Shown here one piece after another: positions 1 to 11,907 of a stretch of DNA of 64,000 bases; positions within the stretch are counted from its first letter, which is position 1, and the number at the start of each line of letters is the position of its first letter. Origin of the DNA: Molanna angustata (Eukaryota > Arthropoda > Insecta > Trichoptera > Molannidae); assembly GCA_963576475.1 (NCBI GenBank), contig OY754982.1:2135409-2199408 (forward strand), in the 5' to 3' direction. The notes beneath the pieces were generated by a model. It had not been told where the DNA came from. It saw only the letters and a program-made list of their open reading frames with translations, and ran no database searches. Both the position numbers and the translations under genes were made by a program.

Positions 1-100
1 ACATATAGTACAAGCATTTATGCTTAGTTTAGGGAATGTATAAGGATGTATATGTACTTGTTATACAAGAACATATTCATTCTTTTAAAAAAAAAAAAAA
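1..100. repeat. Dispersed repeat, copy 1
   Basis: The first ~100 bases (TATAGTACAAGCATTTATGC, then TGTATATGTACTTGTTA, then a poly-A/T stretch) recur in diverged form at 26297-26390 with the same order of blocks. A reverse-complement trace is visible near 13865-13885. No ORF is present. The family is not recognised. It could be the end of a longer element cut by the window edge. Confidence 0.5.
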
Positions 101-189
101 AATATCCTTTTTTGCTGTGTTTTTTTTTTAATATTTATACAAGTGTAATGTATCTTTTCTTTTTCACTTTTTTTGTTGATGTACGTATG

Positions 190-275
190 TAATTTTGTCA
201 TACTTTGTAATCTGGTTGGTTGGAAGAAATTGCCTAGTGGCAATAAGCCCACCAGTGTGCATTATACTTGGTGTT
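190..275 (+). repeat. LINE/SINE-tail-like fragment
   Basis: The stretch around AATAAGCCCACCAGTGTGCATT resembles the 3' untranslated tail found on many lepidopteran retroposons. It precedes the first exon of the lysine-rich gene and has no coding content. Assignment is by general resemblance only. Confidence 0.3.
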
Positions 276-512
276 TTATATTATCAATACTTGATATTCA
301 ATAATGAACACGCATATTCAATTATATACACTTTACTTCAATTATAATTTGTACACTGGCAGGTTTGTTGCCAAACGGTAATTTCTTCCAACCAACCAGA
401 GTTGATGTTAATATACAATACACTGTGTACTATGGCAATAATGTCTTATTAAGGTTTAGTTTTATTCATAATTGTTTCTTGATTTTTTCATTTGTTTTTT
501 TTTTATGTTTAG

Positions 513-768
513 AAACATTGACAAGTCTACTGACGCAGATCCAGAAGACTCGCCGCCCCCCAAAAAGAAGAACAAAAAAGCAAATAAAACACCTGTTTCC
601 CCACCGGTTGACGCTAAAGTCAAAAAGACCAAAAAAGTGGATGATGAATCTGCTAAAACTAAGAAAGTTAAATCGCCTTTGGTGGTCAAACCACCCAAAG
701 TCAAAAGAGTTGATGCGCCATTAGTAACAAAATCACAGAAAACAAAGAAAGAAATTCCCAAGCAACAG
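513..768 (+). CDS. Lysine-rich charged protein, internal exon A
   Basis: This is the first of three consecutive coding exons of a + strand gene whose 5' part lies left of the window. A pyrimidine-rich tract ending TTTAG precedes base 513, and the exon ends CAACAG before GTATTT. It has 256 nt, enters with two bases of a codon borrowed from upstream, and leaves in phase 0. The roughly 85 residues start NIDKST and are about one third lysine, with proline and serine; blocks such as EDSPPPKKK, KSPLVVKPPKVKR and KSQKTKKE stand out. Such composition is typical of disordered, basic nuclear or nucleolar proteins, but no named domain is seen. The next exon repeats the same pattern (DxEDSPP, KSPxxVKPPKVxRVDxPxVxKSQKxKKE), so the two exons are tandem duplicates. 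I do not recognise the product. An ATG upstream in the same frame (472) lies in the intron and is not a likely start. Confidence 0.72.
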
Positions 769-839
769 GTATTTTTTAACATTTCATTGTATTAAAATTA
801 GAATAGTGCTTTTACTCTTTTTCTATTATAATCGTTTTA

Positions 840-1055
840 GCATGTTCTGTAAAAGTCCGATAATTGAATATACAACAGGCAAAATAACATTTTACATAGT
901 TAAAAAATGAAGTTCACCATCCATTCTTAGATGAGACTGATATGTGGGGATATACGCATGTGTCGTTCTTCCTTATATAAGGTAATGCACACCTATTGCT
1001 GGTTACCCCACATTGTGATGTGATATACACCATGATGATACAAATGAATAAATAC
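840..1055 (+). repeat. Dispersed repeat (CTGGTTACCCCACATTGTG family)
   Basis: A ~200-bp stretch with GGTAATGCACACCTATTGCTGGTTACCCCACATTGTG. Related copies are at 35935-36195 (+), 57630-57805 (+), 22385-22620 (-) and a piece at 47210-47300 (-). The longer copies share an upstream block (GTAAGAGCC / AATCGAAAATACAAC) and a middle block (CATTCTGAATGT then TTTTTAGGTGA). No ORF or clear termini were found. It is probably the 3' non-coding part of a retroelement or a MITE. Confidence 0.55.
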
Positions 1056-1134
1056 TATTTTTTTTTGTATGAATATATTTTTCTAACAAGAACATACATA
1101 CCCTAGGTCATAAATTCCTTAAAATAAGCAAATG

Positions 1135-1255
1135 CTTGTGCCGTAGGTGAATGAAATCAGACAAGACAGGACTCGCGTCCGCTGGATTACTAATCCAATC
1201 TAGCGCACTAGTCCCTCACCCACTGACCCCTCTAATTTATTACAGTAAGGAATTA
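1135..1255 (-). repeat. tRNA-derived retroposon head (degenerate)
   Basis: On the - strand there is a TAGTGCGCTAGATTGG A-box-like string, an anticodon-stem-like ATTAGTAATCC, and GGACGCGAGTCC resembling a B box. Adjacent AAAATAAGCAAATGCTTGTG is echoed at 58240-58265. It lies inside the intron between the duplicated exons. It is not a functional tRNA, because the cloverleaf pairing is incomplete. Confidence 0.4.
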
Positions 1256-1284
1256 TCATTACAGTAAATTTACATTCTTTGTAG

Positions 1285-1533
1285 ACGGATTTAGAGGACT
1301 CACCACCTCTAAGTAAAAAAGACAAAAAAGCAGCTGAAAGAATGCCCATTTCGCCATCACCGGTTGTCGCTGATGTTAAAAAGACCAGATCTGTCACAAA
1401 AGCGGACAAAGAATCCAAGAAATCCAAGCAGGCCAAATCACCAGTAGCTGTTAAACCACCCAAAGTTGGAAGAGTTGATACACCAATGGTTCCCAAGTCG
1501 CAGAAACTTAAGAAAGAAAAACCTACGAAACAG
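1285..1533 (+). CDS. Lysine-rich charged protein, internal exon B (duplicate of exon A)
   Basis: This exon is flanked by TTTGTAG and GTATAT. It is exactly 83 codons, phase 0 to phase 0, so it can be included or skipped without shifting the frame. It begins TDLEDSPPLSKKDKK and ends KSQKLKKEKPTKQ. Residue by residue it follows the preceding exon: acidic start, Lys run, P(I/V)SP, VKKT, KSP-V-VKPPKV-RVD-P-V-KSQK-KKE. This shows origin by duplication of one exon, with the two copies now clearly diverged. The 516-nt intron between them contains a repeat at about 850-1055 and a tRNA-like retroposon head at about 1140-1250, so those arose after or independently of the duplication. No catalytic motif is visible. 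Confidence 0.72.
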
Positions 1534-1619
1534 GTATATTCAAATTCATTTGACATAGATTAAAGAATGCAGATTTCTTTTACATACACTATTTATAAAT
1601 AATATTAACCAGTGACAGT

Positions 1620-2400
1620 CAGACTTTAAGATGTTAGATATTCTATTGTACTTTTTTTTTGAACGAGCAATGTTCGCGGGCGGCGCATGCATCCTATTGC
1701 ACCGATCCGATCATTACTCGCGTGCTTCAACTAGTTTTGCGTTACATAAGATAAACTAACGCTCTGTACTCGCCAGTTGCCACTTGAGGGTCGTAGAGGT
1801 TTACCTAAATCGTGTTATGTTTTAATTTACTAAAAAACAGCAAAAATATTTTGTTATCATTATATTTCATAAATTAGTGATAGTTTGTGTCTTTAACAAC
1901 ATAAAATAATATGTGGCCTAACAAAAATAGAACTAAAAACTCTAGACTACAAATCCTATCCCAATTTGGAATTTTTATGCTAAGAACGTTGTTTATTGTT
2001 GTGAGTTGTTTGACACATTTGTGGGTAGACTGTTCTTGGTGTCGTGGCCAGTACATTTTTGCCTCGTTCAATGTACCTGTTTTTCATTTTATTGTATGTA
2101 TATCATTTTTTTATCTTGTTTATTTCATTCTTGTTACAATTTATAATATTTTAGATACATATGACTTTTTAATTTGTCATAGGCATTTATATATATTATG
2201 AGGAATATATTTGTTCATATATATCAATTGTAAATATTTTCTTTTTTTCACTTTTAATATTTTATATTGTATACCCACACACAGGCATTGCCTTTGTGGG
2301 AATTTTTGGTTGTAATTTGTAATTTTCTTTTAATTTTTTTGTAAAATCGTTTTGAGTTTATGTAACATGTGCCAAAATTGAAAATAAATAAATAAAATAA
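1620..2400 (+). repeat. Probable retroelement 3' region
   Basis: An intronic stretch with a GC-richer start (GCGGGCGGCGCATGCATCC near 1676) ends in an imperfect hairpin (CCACACACAGGCA / TTGCCTTTGTGGG, 2275-2300) followed by AAAATAAATAAATAAAATAAAA at about 2380-2400. The small ORFs within it look non-coding, being hydrophobic and T-rich. The terminal A-rich tail suggests a LINE or SINE 3' end. The family is unknown. Confidence 0.35.
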
Positions 2401-2693
2401 AACCTGCCTTTATAACGGAGAATAATGTGGTAGGTAGGTATGTTTTAATCATAATAGTAGATAATTTGAATGTACCCAGGTGACAGGTAGGCAAGATCTA
2501 AACGAAAATTTGGATCGGTTTCGAGCGAGATTGTGAAAAAAACCTGAGCAATGAAACGTTTAATAAATATAATTCCATCATTTCTATTAAGGTGGCTACA
2601 GACAATGCGTTCATTTAATATAAATTCCTAGGAAGCATCAGTAATGGAAAAAGCTTGCTTTTGTTTTTAAGTATTACTCTAATTTACTACTAT

Positions 2694-3280
2694 GGGCCGG
2701 TGTTACAGTCGGCCCTCAACTCATTGAGTTTGTTAAACTCAAGATTAATGTTGAGGGGAGATTGAATCCATTTCCGTATTACATTGCAATATGACATGTC
2801 AGTTACTAAATCTTCAATTATAGACATATTTTACTTTTTCTGTGGTTATCTGTCAAATTTTAAATAACCTCAAATAATACCAACTACAAAACGGGAGGCT
2901 ACGACTTGAAATACTATTGTTTTATTATCCAACATGGTAAATTTAATTTTTTTCACCAAATAATGCTTTTAAATGCCCATGTTCGTTTCAATATGGCTGT
3001 CAGTTTGTTTTGTTGTGTGGCGCCACCGTTGATACAAGTAACGCCTCTAGTGATAGAACACTGAAACTACACCCGTTGCCTAACGCCTCTAGTGATAGAA
3101 CACTGCAACTACACGCGTTGCCTAGCAAATGACAGTTGACTCACAAATGACAGTTGGGTTAAATATTTGTCGTTTTAGTGACGTATTTGAGGGTAGATTA
3201 GGTCTAAACCGACACTGTAATACGCTATATTTTTGTAAAACTTGAGTTTAGCTCTTAAACTGAGACTGTAATACCGGCCC
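2694..3280 (+). mobile_element. Inverted-repeat MITE, GGGCCGGT-type, copy 1
   Basis: The 587-bp element begins GGGCCGGTGTTACAGTC and ends with the inverse GACTGTAATACCGGCCC. TAT flanks it on both sides (2691-2693, 3281-3283), consistent with a 3-bp target duplication. There is no transposase ORF, so it is non-autonomous. A second copy in reverse orientation is at 50395-50960. Subterminal blocks CTCAATGAGTTTGTTAAACTC and GAGTTTAGCTCTTAAAC are also palindromic. Copy 1 has an internal ~45-bp tandem duplication (AACGCCTCTAGTGATAGAAC, at about 3038-3125) that is single in copy 2. TIR style and TSD length suggest a PIF/Harbinger-like element, which is an inference. Confidence 0.8.
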
Positions 3281-3398
3281 TATGTGTGTTTGTGTTTTGA
3301 AACATTCTATAAATCGATTTTATGAGATTCTGGCATTTCAATTCGTATCTATTTCAAATTTATACATTGCTATTTATGCCTTGTCATTTTTTTTTCAG

Positions 3399-3512
3399 AT
3401 CAACGCATTTAAAAGACCATTGTTAATGCAAGGCTTAGAAGAAACTGTTGTGTCAAAGAGTAAGTCATCCGATAAAAGTGAAAAACGTGCTAAAGCAAGT
3501 AAAAATAAATGA
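3399..3512 (+). CDS. Lysine-rich charged protein, terminal exon
   Basis: A long T-run ending TTTTTTTTTCAG precedes the exon. The exon enters in phase 0 and encodes INAFKRPLLMQGLEETV, then a Ser/Lys tail (SKSKSSDKSEKRAKASKNK), and stops at TGA 3510-3512. The basic tail resembles a nuclear-localisation-like C terminus, which is an inference from composition. The 1.86-kb upstream intron is largely occupied by retroelement-like sequence and a 587-bp inverted-repeat transposon (2694-3280). A possible polyadenylation signal AATAAA lies at 3690-3695. Confidence 0.68.
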   Translation: MNAFKRPLLMQGLEETVVSKSKSSDKSEKRAKASKNK

Positions 3513-3973
3513 CAAATCTGAATCAATATAAATTGTACTCTTGTTAATTTGTTATTTTGTTTATGTATTGTAACTAAGAAGACTGTGTCTATATTATTGG
3601 ATACATTTTTATATACTTACATGTAAGTGCTGTGCATAATTAAGATATTAAATATTTTGAAAATTATAATTCAAGCTTTTAACTTTTAAAATAAAATGTC
3701 CAGGAATATTTTCAACCTCTACATACAATTCAATTTTAAACAAACAATCAATCTTATATCATTTTTTTATTTAAAGAGATGACATAGACATATTACCTGC
3801 AAAAAAGAAATGATTTTTTTAACTGCTAGCCCTATAACAGGATTTCCTAATTGGGCAGCAGTAATCTACTTATTGTTGTCATTATAAATATGGTGTGATA
3901 AAGGTAAATAAATGTTCTAAATTTGAAGTAATCTTTCTGTCATACATTCAACTATATAGACTTTTTATTATAA
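3513..3973 (+). other. 3' UTR / downstream region of lysine-rich gene
   Basis: AT-rich sequence without ORFs. AATAAA at 3690 may end the transcript. Nothing else recognised up to the start of the first Helitron-like copy. Confidence 0.45.
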
Positions 3974-4242
3974 CTAGTTGCATGTAACTCATGAGATCCA
4001 ACTGTCGATGGCCATAGTATGCATAATTGAAGAATATGTACCAAACTATAAACGCTTAAACACAAATTAATAAATATTTTAAAATATTTTGTTTTCTATA
4101 TAAAACATGTAGGTATATATGTCAGGATAGGATTCTATGGAGGTCAGTCTGTTTTCCTACCCAGAATATGAAAACAGCATGATTTATGTTTGTAGATTAA
4201 GTAGGTATCAAACTATTGAGTGAGATATTGTGTAGTGTTTAC

Positions 4243-5047
4243 TAGAGTTGCCTCGAATAATGATTTTGCCAAATTACAAATATTCGGCTTCCCCCTCAGC
4301 CGAATGCCCGAATATTCGGCCGCAGACATGTGCATAAAATTACATTCCGCGCGTAACAAATATCTGGTTGACACTTTTCTTGACCCACGTTTTAAAACTA
4401 GTTTCTTGAGATTAGTTCAAACGGAAAGAGCAAGACAGAAAATTCTTATAGAAGCTCTGAAAATGAATTGTGATGAAGCAAACAGTACTGATGATGATGA
4501 TGATGATTCTTCACCACTTCATAAGAAAAGAAACACTAATGAAACTGAAAAAAATTATAAAAAAGAAATACACGACAGCTTTTGGGACTGTTTTGAAGAA
4601 GTCGCTACAGATAAACAAAACGATGAAGATGCAGAGAAAAGTTCTGTGGTAAATGAAATTGATTTTTATTTGAAAACTACTCGCCTAAACCGGAAGGCAG
4701 ACCCATACGAATGGTGGTCAGCAAACGCAAAATCATACCCAGTCCTGACGAAATTCTCCTGGCTGTAGTGTCTATAGTGAGAGACTTTTCAGAAACGGGT
4801 ATTATTTATGAAGAAAAGCGCAACCATTTACTGTCAACAAATGCTGAAAAAATTGTTTTTATTCATCACAACTTACCATTGGTAGATTTTAAGTATTAAT
4901 ATAGTCATTTGTGATTAAAATATCGCATTTTTTGAATAAAATGTGGTTTTTATTTTCCATGATTTATTATTCGGTATTCGGCCGAATACCGAATAGTAAA
5001 AAAGTGGCCGAATACTGAATAATGGCCGAATATTCGTGGCATCTCTA
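4243..5047 (+). mobile_element. hAT-family DNA transposon remnant with 8-bp TSD
   Basis: The 805-bp element has terminal inverted repeats TAGAGTTGCCTCGAATA and (inverted) TAGAGATGCCACGAATA. It is flanked by a perfect 8-bp duplication GTGTTTAC (4235-4242 and 5048-5055), the length typical of hAT elements. Subterminal ATTCGGCCGAATA motifs repeat at both ends. It keeps part of a transposase-like ORF and sits inside Helitron copy H, so it inserted later. Confidence 0.88.
4330..4899 (+). pseudogene. hAT/ZBED-like transposase C-terminal remnant
   Basis: Readable codons from ~4330 to TAG 4766-4768 give LVDTFLDPRFKTSFL, an acidic low-complexity stretch with a D-run, and DPYEWWSANAKSYPVL. LDPRFK and the W-W/S-NAK-YP block are hallmarks of the hAT transposase C-terminal half. 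After the stop, a second frame from 4711 continues with SETGIIYEEKRNHLLS and NAEKIVFIHHNLPL, matching the end of the hAT dimerisation region, so a frameshift or small deletion lies near 4765-4790. The N-terminal BED finger and most of the catalytic region are missing. It cannot encode a working transposase. The upstream ATG at 4220 lies outside the element, so that start is not meaningful. Confidence 0.75.
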
Positions 5048-5130
5048 GTGTTTACTGCCTTAAAATTGTAAGAAACGATATCGTCACTAATTTCAATTTT
5101 TATAAAAATGATCTAGTTTTTTTCGATATA

Positions 5131-5544
5131 CAGTGAAACCTCCATCTATCGTTTTTGAAGGGACCTAATGTAAAAAACTATGTATGCGGGAAAACAATGA
5201 ATGTGGGAATACAAAATATACAGAAAAAAACACATTAATTTTTAAATGTTTAATATGTACTGTACATATATACAACATATTATATTAAATAATCTGTCAT
5301 TTTCATTTATTTTTTTATTGCAATAAGAAATCAACATTCTTTCGGTGTTACAAAACCACTATGTTTGAGTGTCTTTTACTTCTTTCGCTCTTTGATGTTA
5401 TTGAAATTTGCTACATAATTTAAACGATTAATGCGAGAAAGTGATGAACGGAGAACAATCAATGCGGTCAATTTTGTATGAAAATTATTGGGACCTACAG
5501 AAATATGCGATACATGCGAGGAACAATTGATAAAGGTTTCACTG
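5131..5544. mobile_element. Tc1/pogo-like MITE with TA target duplication
   Basis: A 414-bp element bounded by CAGTGAAACC and its inverse GGTTTCACTG, with TA at each flank (5129-5130, 5545-5546). The inner ends also mirror: CTATCGTTTTTGAAGGGACC versus ATTATTGGGACC, GAACAATTGATAAAGG. No ORF. TIR and TA duplication fit Tc1/mariner-superfamily (pogo-like) MITEs. Confidence 0.82.
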
Positions 5545-5554
5545 TACTTTGAAA

Positions 5555-5765
5555 CGTTGGAAATATAGACAGTTAAACACGTAAATTTATCTTAAAAAAA
5601 GGGTGTTTCGGCTTTTTTTCAATATACTTAAAAACTTAGGAAATATAGACAGTTAAACACATAAATTTATCTTAAAAAAAGGGTGTTTCGGCTTTTTTTC
5701 GATATACTTAAAAACTTTGGAAATATAGACAGTTAAACATATAAATTTATCTTAAAAAATCTTAA
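5555..5765. repeat. ~80-bp tandem repeat within Helitron copy H
   Basis: Three successive units each contain GGAAATATAGACAGTTAAACA, TAAATTTATCTTAAAAAA and (in the first two) GGGTGTTTCGGCTTTTTTTC. Other Helitron copies have this segment once, so it was locally amplified only in copy H. Confidence 0.8.
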
Positions 5766-5986
5766 TAAAAAATGTTTGAGAAATTTTTTGAAAAAATTAA
5801 TTTGAGATTTTTTGTCTATATTTTCAGCCTTCTAGCTTATATGTTTTTTGAGATATATGGAAAAATAAAGTAAAAAAAGTTGATAATCCCCGACTGAAAC
5901 AAAACTTCTTATTTCTGGGTATAAAAGTTTTATAGGCCTATAACTTTGACACACACACAAAATATTCTACTTCAAATTCTGAATTC

Positions 5987-8143
<2,157 letters not shown>

Positions 8144-8302
8144 ATATGCTATGAAGCCTCGAAGTTGGTGTTTTTGGCATGCAAAAAGTCCACTACACCC
8201 TACAAAATGTTCCTTCATACACGCGTCTTGGATTAATATTGTCGATTCATTAAGAGAACTATGCAAGCTTACCAACATGAAAGCAGTGGAATGCACTATA
8301 AT

Positions 8303-9325
8303 CCAACTGTCGATTTGTTCAGGAGAACTTTGTTCTCTTAACATATCGACAATGTATCAAGCCAGAATACGCGAGAATTGTATGGAGAGGTCTACTTTTT
8401 TCACGGCTTTTCCAACTTTGAAGTCAAAAAACACCAACTTAGAGGCTTCGCAGCATATATGTTCCATACACGGATTTACTCAGAATTCGGAGTAGAACAT
8501 TTCGTGTGTCTGTGTGTGTGTGTCTGTGTGTCTGTGTGTCTGTGTGTGTGTGTGTCCGTCCCCCCCTTATAACTTTTGATCCGCTCAATTTACAGAGCCT
8601 AAAATTTCAGAATATATAAACAGTTACAGGCCTACAAAACTTTTATACTCGGAATTTTGAATTTTTGTTTCAATCAGGGGTTATCAACTTTTGAATTTTT
8701 ATTTTATTTTTCCATATATCTCAGAAACCATAAACGGTAGAACGCTGAAAATTGGTACAAACATAGACAAATACAAAATCTCAAATGGGTTTTTTCAAAA
8801 AAATTCCAGGGTTTCTCAAACATTTTTTATTAAGAAAAATATTTTTTTTATGATAAATTTATGAGTTTAACTGCCTATATTTCCAAAACTTTTACAATTA
8901 TCGAAAAAAGCCGAAACACCCCAACTAGATAATTTAATTTTCTATAAAAAATATTAACATTGTAGTAGAAGATCTCAATTTTTTTTTAACAATTTTTTTA
9001 AAAATTGAATTTAGTGACGACATCGCTTCATACATTTTGTATGGCAGTCGCCTATACACAATATGTAAGAAGACTTAATAGTTTGATACTTCATCTCCAA
9101 ACATACATACATACCATCATGCTATTTGCATATTCTGGGTAGGAAAAAGGATCTTCCTCCACACTATCCTATCTTGACATACATACCTACATATGTTGTA
9201 TAGAAAACAAAATATCTGAAAATATTCAATAATTTGTATCTATGGGTTTATAGTTTGGTACATATTCTTCAACTATACATACTATCGCTATCGACAGTTG
9301 GATCTCATGTGTTACATGCAACTAG
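8303..9325 (+). mobile_element. Helitron-like element, full-length copy 1
   Basis: Starts TCCAACTGTCGATTTG after A and ends ACATGCAACTAG before T. Features: 5' TC, a subterminal inverted repeat (TCCAACTGTCGAT / ATCGACAGTTGGA), a (GT)n tract near 8505-8555, and the 3' hairpin CATGT-GTT-ACATG ~6 bp from CTAG. TC...CTAG ends, a 3' hairpin, A|T insertion and no target duplication are Helitron hallmarks. Short subterminal inverted repeats with an internal microsatellite recall Helentron-derived HINEs/Lep1-type elements (inference). No Rep/helicase, so non-autonomous. Confidence 0.85.
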
Positions 9326-9589
9326 TATTTTATTCATTCAAGCCCATATCCAATTAGATTTTGTTCTGCAAATTTGTTTGCGCTTGGATTTTGAACCTAC
9401 ATACTTGGTGGTGATCAACAATTTAGTTAATTTTTTTATAGAAATCAGTCAGTTACTTATCATTCTACAGAAGACAATAAATTGCTTCCATTAAGGACGC
9501 AGCAATATTTGAAAAAATCATCTTTAATCATAAAAAGTACTTACAAATTAATACCTTCATTATTTTAATAAAAGTGCATAAAGAACAAT

Positions 9590-9596
9590 TTATTTT
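9590..9596 (-). terminator. Candidate polyadenylation signal of buttonless-like gene
   Basis: Reverse complement of TTTATT gives AATAAA about 70 nt downstream of the homeobox gene stop codon. No other gene nearby on this strand needs it. Confidence 0.5.
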
Positions 9597-9663
9597 AATT
9601 AGGTAAAGACAAAGACTACATTCTAAAGTAACAATTAATATAATATTAAAGCAAATGTATATT

Positions 9664-9774
9664 TTATACAGTCTCTGAATTGTTGTTGAGATTTTTATTT
9701 TTCTTTCTTGATTGACGACCGCCTCCTTTTGTTCTTTTCCATTTCATTCTTCGGTTCTGGAACCAAACTTTAAC
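9664..9774 (-). CDS. btn: Mox/buttonless-type homeobox protein, exon 3 (terminal)
   Basis: Acceptor TTTAG, then in phase 0 [16 protein letters not shown], a GGGRQSRKK basic stretch and LNNNSETV, ending at TAA 9664-9666. It supplies homeodomain residues 45-60, including the DNA-contacting W48, Q50, N51 and R53 and the MKWKR end of helix 3, followed by a short 20-residue tail. The intron falls exactly between homeodomain positions 44 and 45, a position used in many homeobox genes. Confidence 0.93.
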   Translation of the reverse strand, partial: [36 protein letters not shown]

Positions 9775-10284
9775 CTAAACAAATAAAATAAATAAATATA
9801 TATCAATTTAGAATATTGTATGATAAACCAATTACTTACATTTTTTTTTTTTAATGTATCTAATAAATCGATTTATAAAGAAAGTCGGATAAAACTGACT
9901 AAAATTCCAGCTCCAGAAAGTAATTTTAGAAGAAATTGTGACCGATTTGTTTCTATTGTTTCCAAAAATATAAAATTCGTAAATTGTTATAATGATTGAA
10001 TGTATCCAGGAGTATTTTTCGTAATATGATATAGGAGCATCTCAAACAAATATGGATCCTCTATTTAAGGCTCAGAAAGCTCTCATTAAAGTGATTATTA
10101 AAAAACCTTTCAACTATTTAAAGACTTTAACGTACTAACTACAGCACAACTCTATATTAAACAAATTCTAATTCACTTTAAAATTGATAAGAAAAATCAT
10201 ATCACTGCTTAACATTCTCACAATACAAGACACAGACATCAACTAATCACTCCGAAGGAAAATACTACATACGGACAAAGACAT

Positions 10285-10465
10285 TGCCCCCAAGTCAAAT
10301 TGAAAACGCTGTTCGTTTTCGCCAAGCGCTAATTTTTTTTGTATGGGATTTGACGTTTGTTGTAGAAATTTTTTCTACAATAACAAACAACAAACGTCAA
10401 ATCCCATACAAAAAAAATTAGCGCTTGGCGAAAACGAACAGCGTTTTCAATTTGACTTGGGGGCA
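10285..10465. mobile_element. Foldback MITE, near-perfect 181-bp palindrome
   Basis: Left arm begins TGCCCCCAAGTCAAATTG, and the right arm ends with its exact inverse CAATTTGACTTGGGGGCA. Arms of ~80 bp are essentially identical (GCTGTTCGTTTTCGCCAAGC / GCTTGGCGAAAACGAACAGC) around a short TAGAAATTTTTTCTA centre. Arm identity implies recent insertion or ongoing arm homogenisation. No TSD could be fixed. Confidence 0.88.
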
Positions 10466-10764
10466 TCATCAATACTTGGCTCCAAAGATCCTAAATTTAG
10501 TTGCAAAAGATATTAAGAACATACATTTAATAGAAAATACAAGACTTACACATACAATACAAACATGATTATATAACAAAGGGATCAACTATTGTCAGCA
10601 AATTTTCAATTAATAACAACATATACGACAAAACTACTAACATAGGACTCAATAAGTGAACCATGGGCTACACAATCATTCTATATAACAGCTTACAATA
10701 TTATATAACTAGTCTACCACCTCGGAACAGGCCTAGCCTAGTGAGGTGGTCCTAACCAACCCAA

Positions 10765-10978
10765 TGTACCTATTTATTTATTTAATCTTGCTTCTCGAGC
10801 AACTAACAGTTACTATGTCAAATATTAATTTAACATTCTGGAGACTTACGATATTAATCGTCTCACAGATCCCGACTGAAAACACAATTAAAAACTGTGT
10901 CTCCACCGGGAATCGAACCTTTGGAACCTTTGGGTCAGCAGTCAGATATCTAACCAACTGAGCCACGAAGGCCGAGGC
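10765..10978 (-). repeat. tRNA-derived SINE
   Basis: On the - strand the head reads GGCCTTCGTGGCTCAGTTGG (A box) and, ~45 nt later, AGGTTCGATTCCC (B box), followed by the body GGTGGAGACACAGTTTTTAA and GTTTTCAGTCGGGATCTGTG and an A/T-rich tail. The same family occurs at 25015-25165 (+) and 62755-62935 (-), and a head at ~25728-25775. This head is common in lepidopteran SINEs (Metulj-like). Confidence 0.8.
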
Positions 10979-11041
10979 GCTTTGTTATGTTGCTTATATA
11001 AAATAATGTAATTTTGGTATATGTAGTAAAAAAATAATTAC

Positions 11042-11184
11042 CTGTCTCTCTGTAAGGTTTAGTGCTACAGCAATCTCATATCTCCGTAGCCTCGTGAGGT
11101 AGTTGGAATGATTGAACTCCATCTCTAAACTCTTCACTTGACCTTTACTGAATGCTGTCCTCTCTTTGCGACCGTTCTTTGTGT
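11042..11184 (-). CDS. btn: Mox/buttonless-type homeobox protein, exon 2 (most of homeodomain)
   Basis: 143 nt between acceptor TATTTTCAG and donor CAG/GTAATT. It enters with two bases that complete an Asp codon begun in exon 1 and leaves in phase 0. It encodes [40 protein letters not shown] and NLTERQ, i.e. homeodomain residues 1-44 (helices 1 and 2 and the turn). KERTAF plus [13 protein letters not shown] plus [20 protein letters not shown] is the diagnostic combination of Mox/Meox proteins and Drosophila Buttonless. Antp-class, rough and zen proteins differ at R(R/L)RYEIAV. Downstream unspliced reading (VIIFLLH) is intron. Confidence 0.95.
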
Positions 11185-11656
11185 CTGAAAATATCAATAA
11201 AAATATTACATAAGTACCTAATACAGTTGGTAATAAATAATAACAATTTGACTTCCGTCCTAAGGAAGAAGCGGTCGCTTCGTCACCGGTCGTATCAATA
11301 TAACTCATTCTTAGTTTCGGAGGGTATATAACGATAAATCTAGTGACTGAAAACATGATATATTAAATACGCCCAATGTACTATAAGGGTAAATATCGCG
11401 TGCGTTATATACGGGTTTATAGCGATACAAATGATCGGAAACTCATTTTTTTATTTTTTGCATTTTAAGTTTTAAGAACAAACCTGACTTGAAATGAAGA
11501 AACTATCGGTCATTCACTTTGATTTTATGCACTTTTTAAGCACATAAAAGATTTATTTCTCTTCTCTTTGACATAATATATAGGTATTTATGGAGTATTT
11601 TTTAAAATGCTGTGAAAAGGATATTTTAGGGGATTTTATGAAAATTTTAATTAAAA

Positions 11657-11905
11657 GTACTATCGACATAATTAAAAAGTGAGCCATTTATTACGTACTA
11701 TCGACATAATTAAAAAATAAGCCATGTATTACGTACTATCGACATAATTAAAAAATAAGCCATGTATTACGTACTATCGACATAATTAAAAAATAAGCCA
11801 TGTATTACGTACTATCGACATAATTAAAAAATAAGCCATTTATGACGTACTATCGACATAGTTAAAAAGTAAGCCATTTATTATGTACTATCGACATATT
11901 TAAAA
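11657..11905. repeat. 38-bp minisatellite, about 6.5 copies
   Basis: The unit is TACTATCGACATAATTAAAA followed by AATAAGCCATGTATTACG. Middle copies are nearly identical, edge copies vary (GTGAGCCATT, GACG). It abuts the 3' end of the LINE fragment that starts at 11908. Confidence 0.92.
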
Positions 11906-11907
11906 AG

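Larger units (their letters stand above)
9775..11041 (-). other. Intron 2 of buttonless-like gene
   Basis: Splices Q44|V45 of the homeodomain. Holds a long foldback palindrome (10285-10465) and a tRNA-derived SINE (about 10765-10978). The rest is AT-rich without ORFs. Confidence 0.85.

Noticed and set aside
10879..10975. Possible tRNA gene (A and B boxes)
   Set aside because: The tRNA-like head continues into a SINE body and lacks acceptor-stem pairing; same for 25015 and 43614.
10994..11356. 120-aa reading through both ends of the homeodomain exon
   Set aside because: Upstream and downstream parts are intron; splice sites and exon 3 give the true protein.
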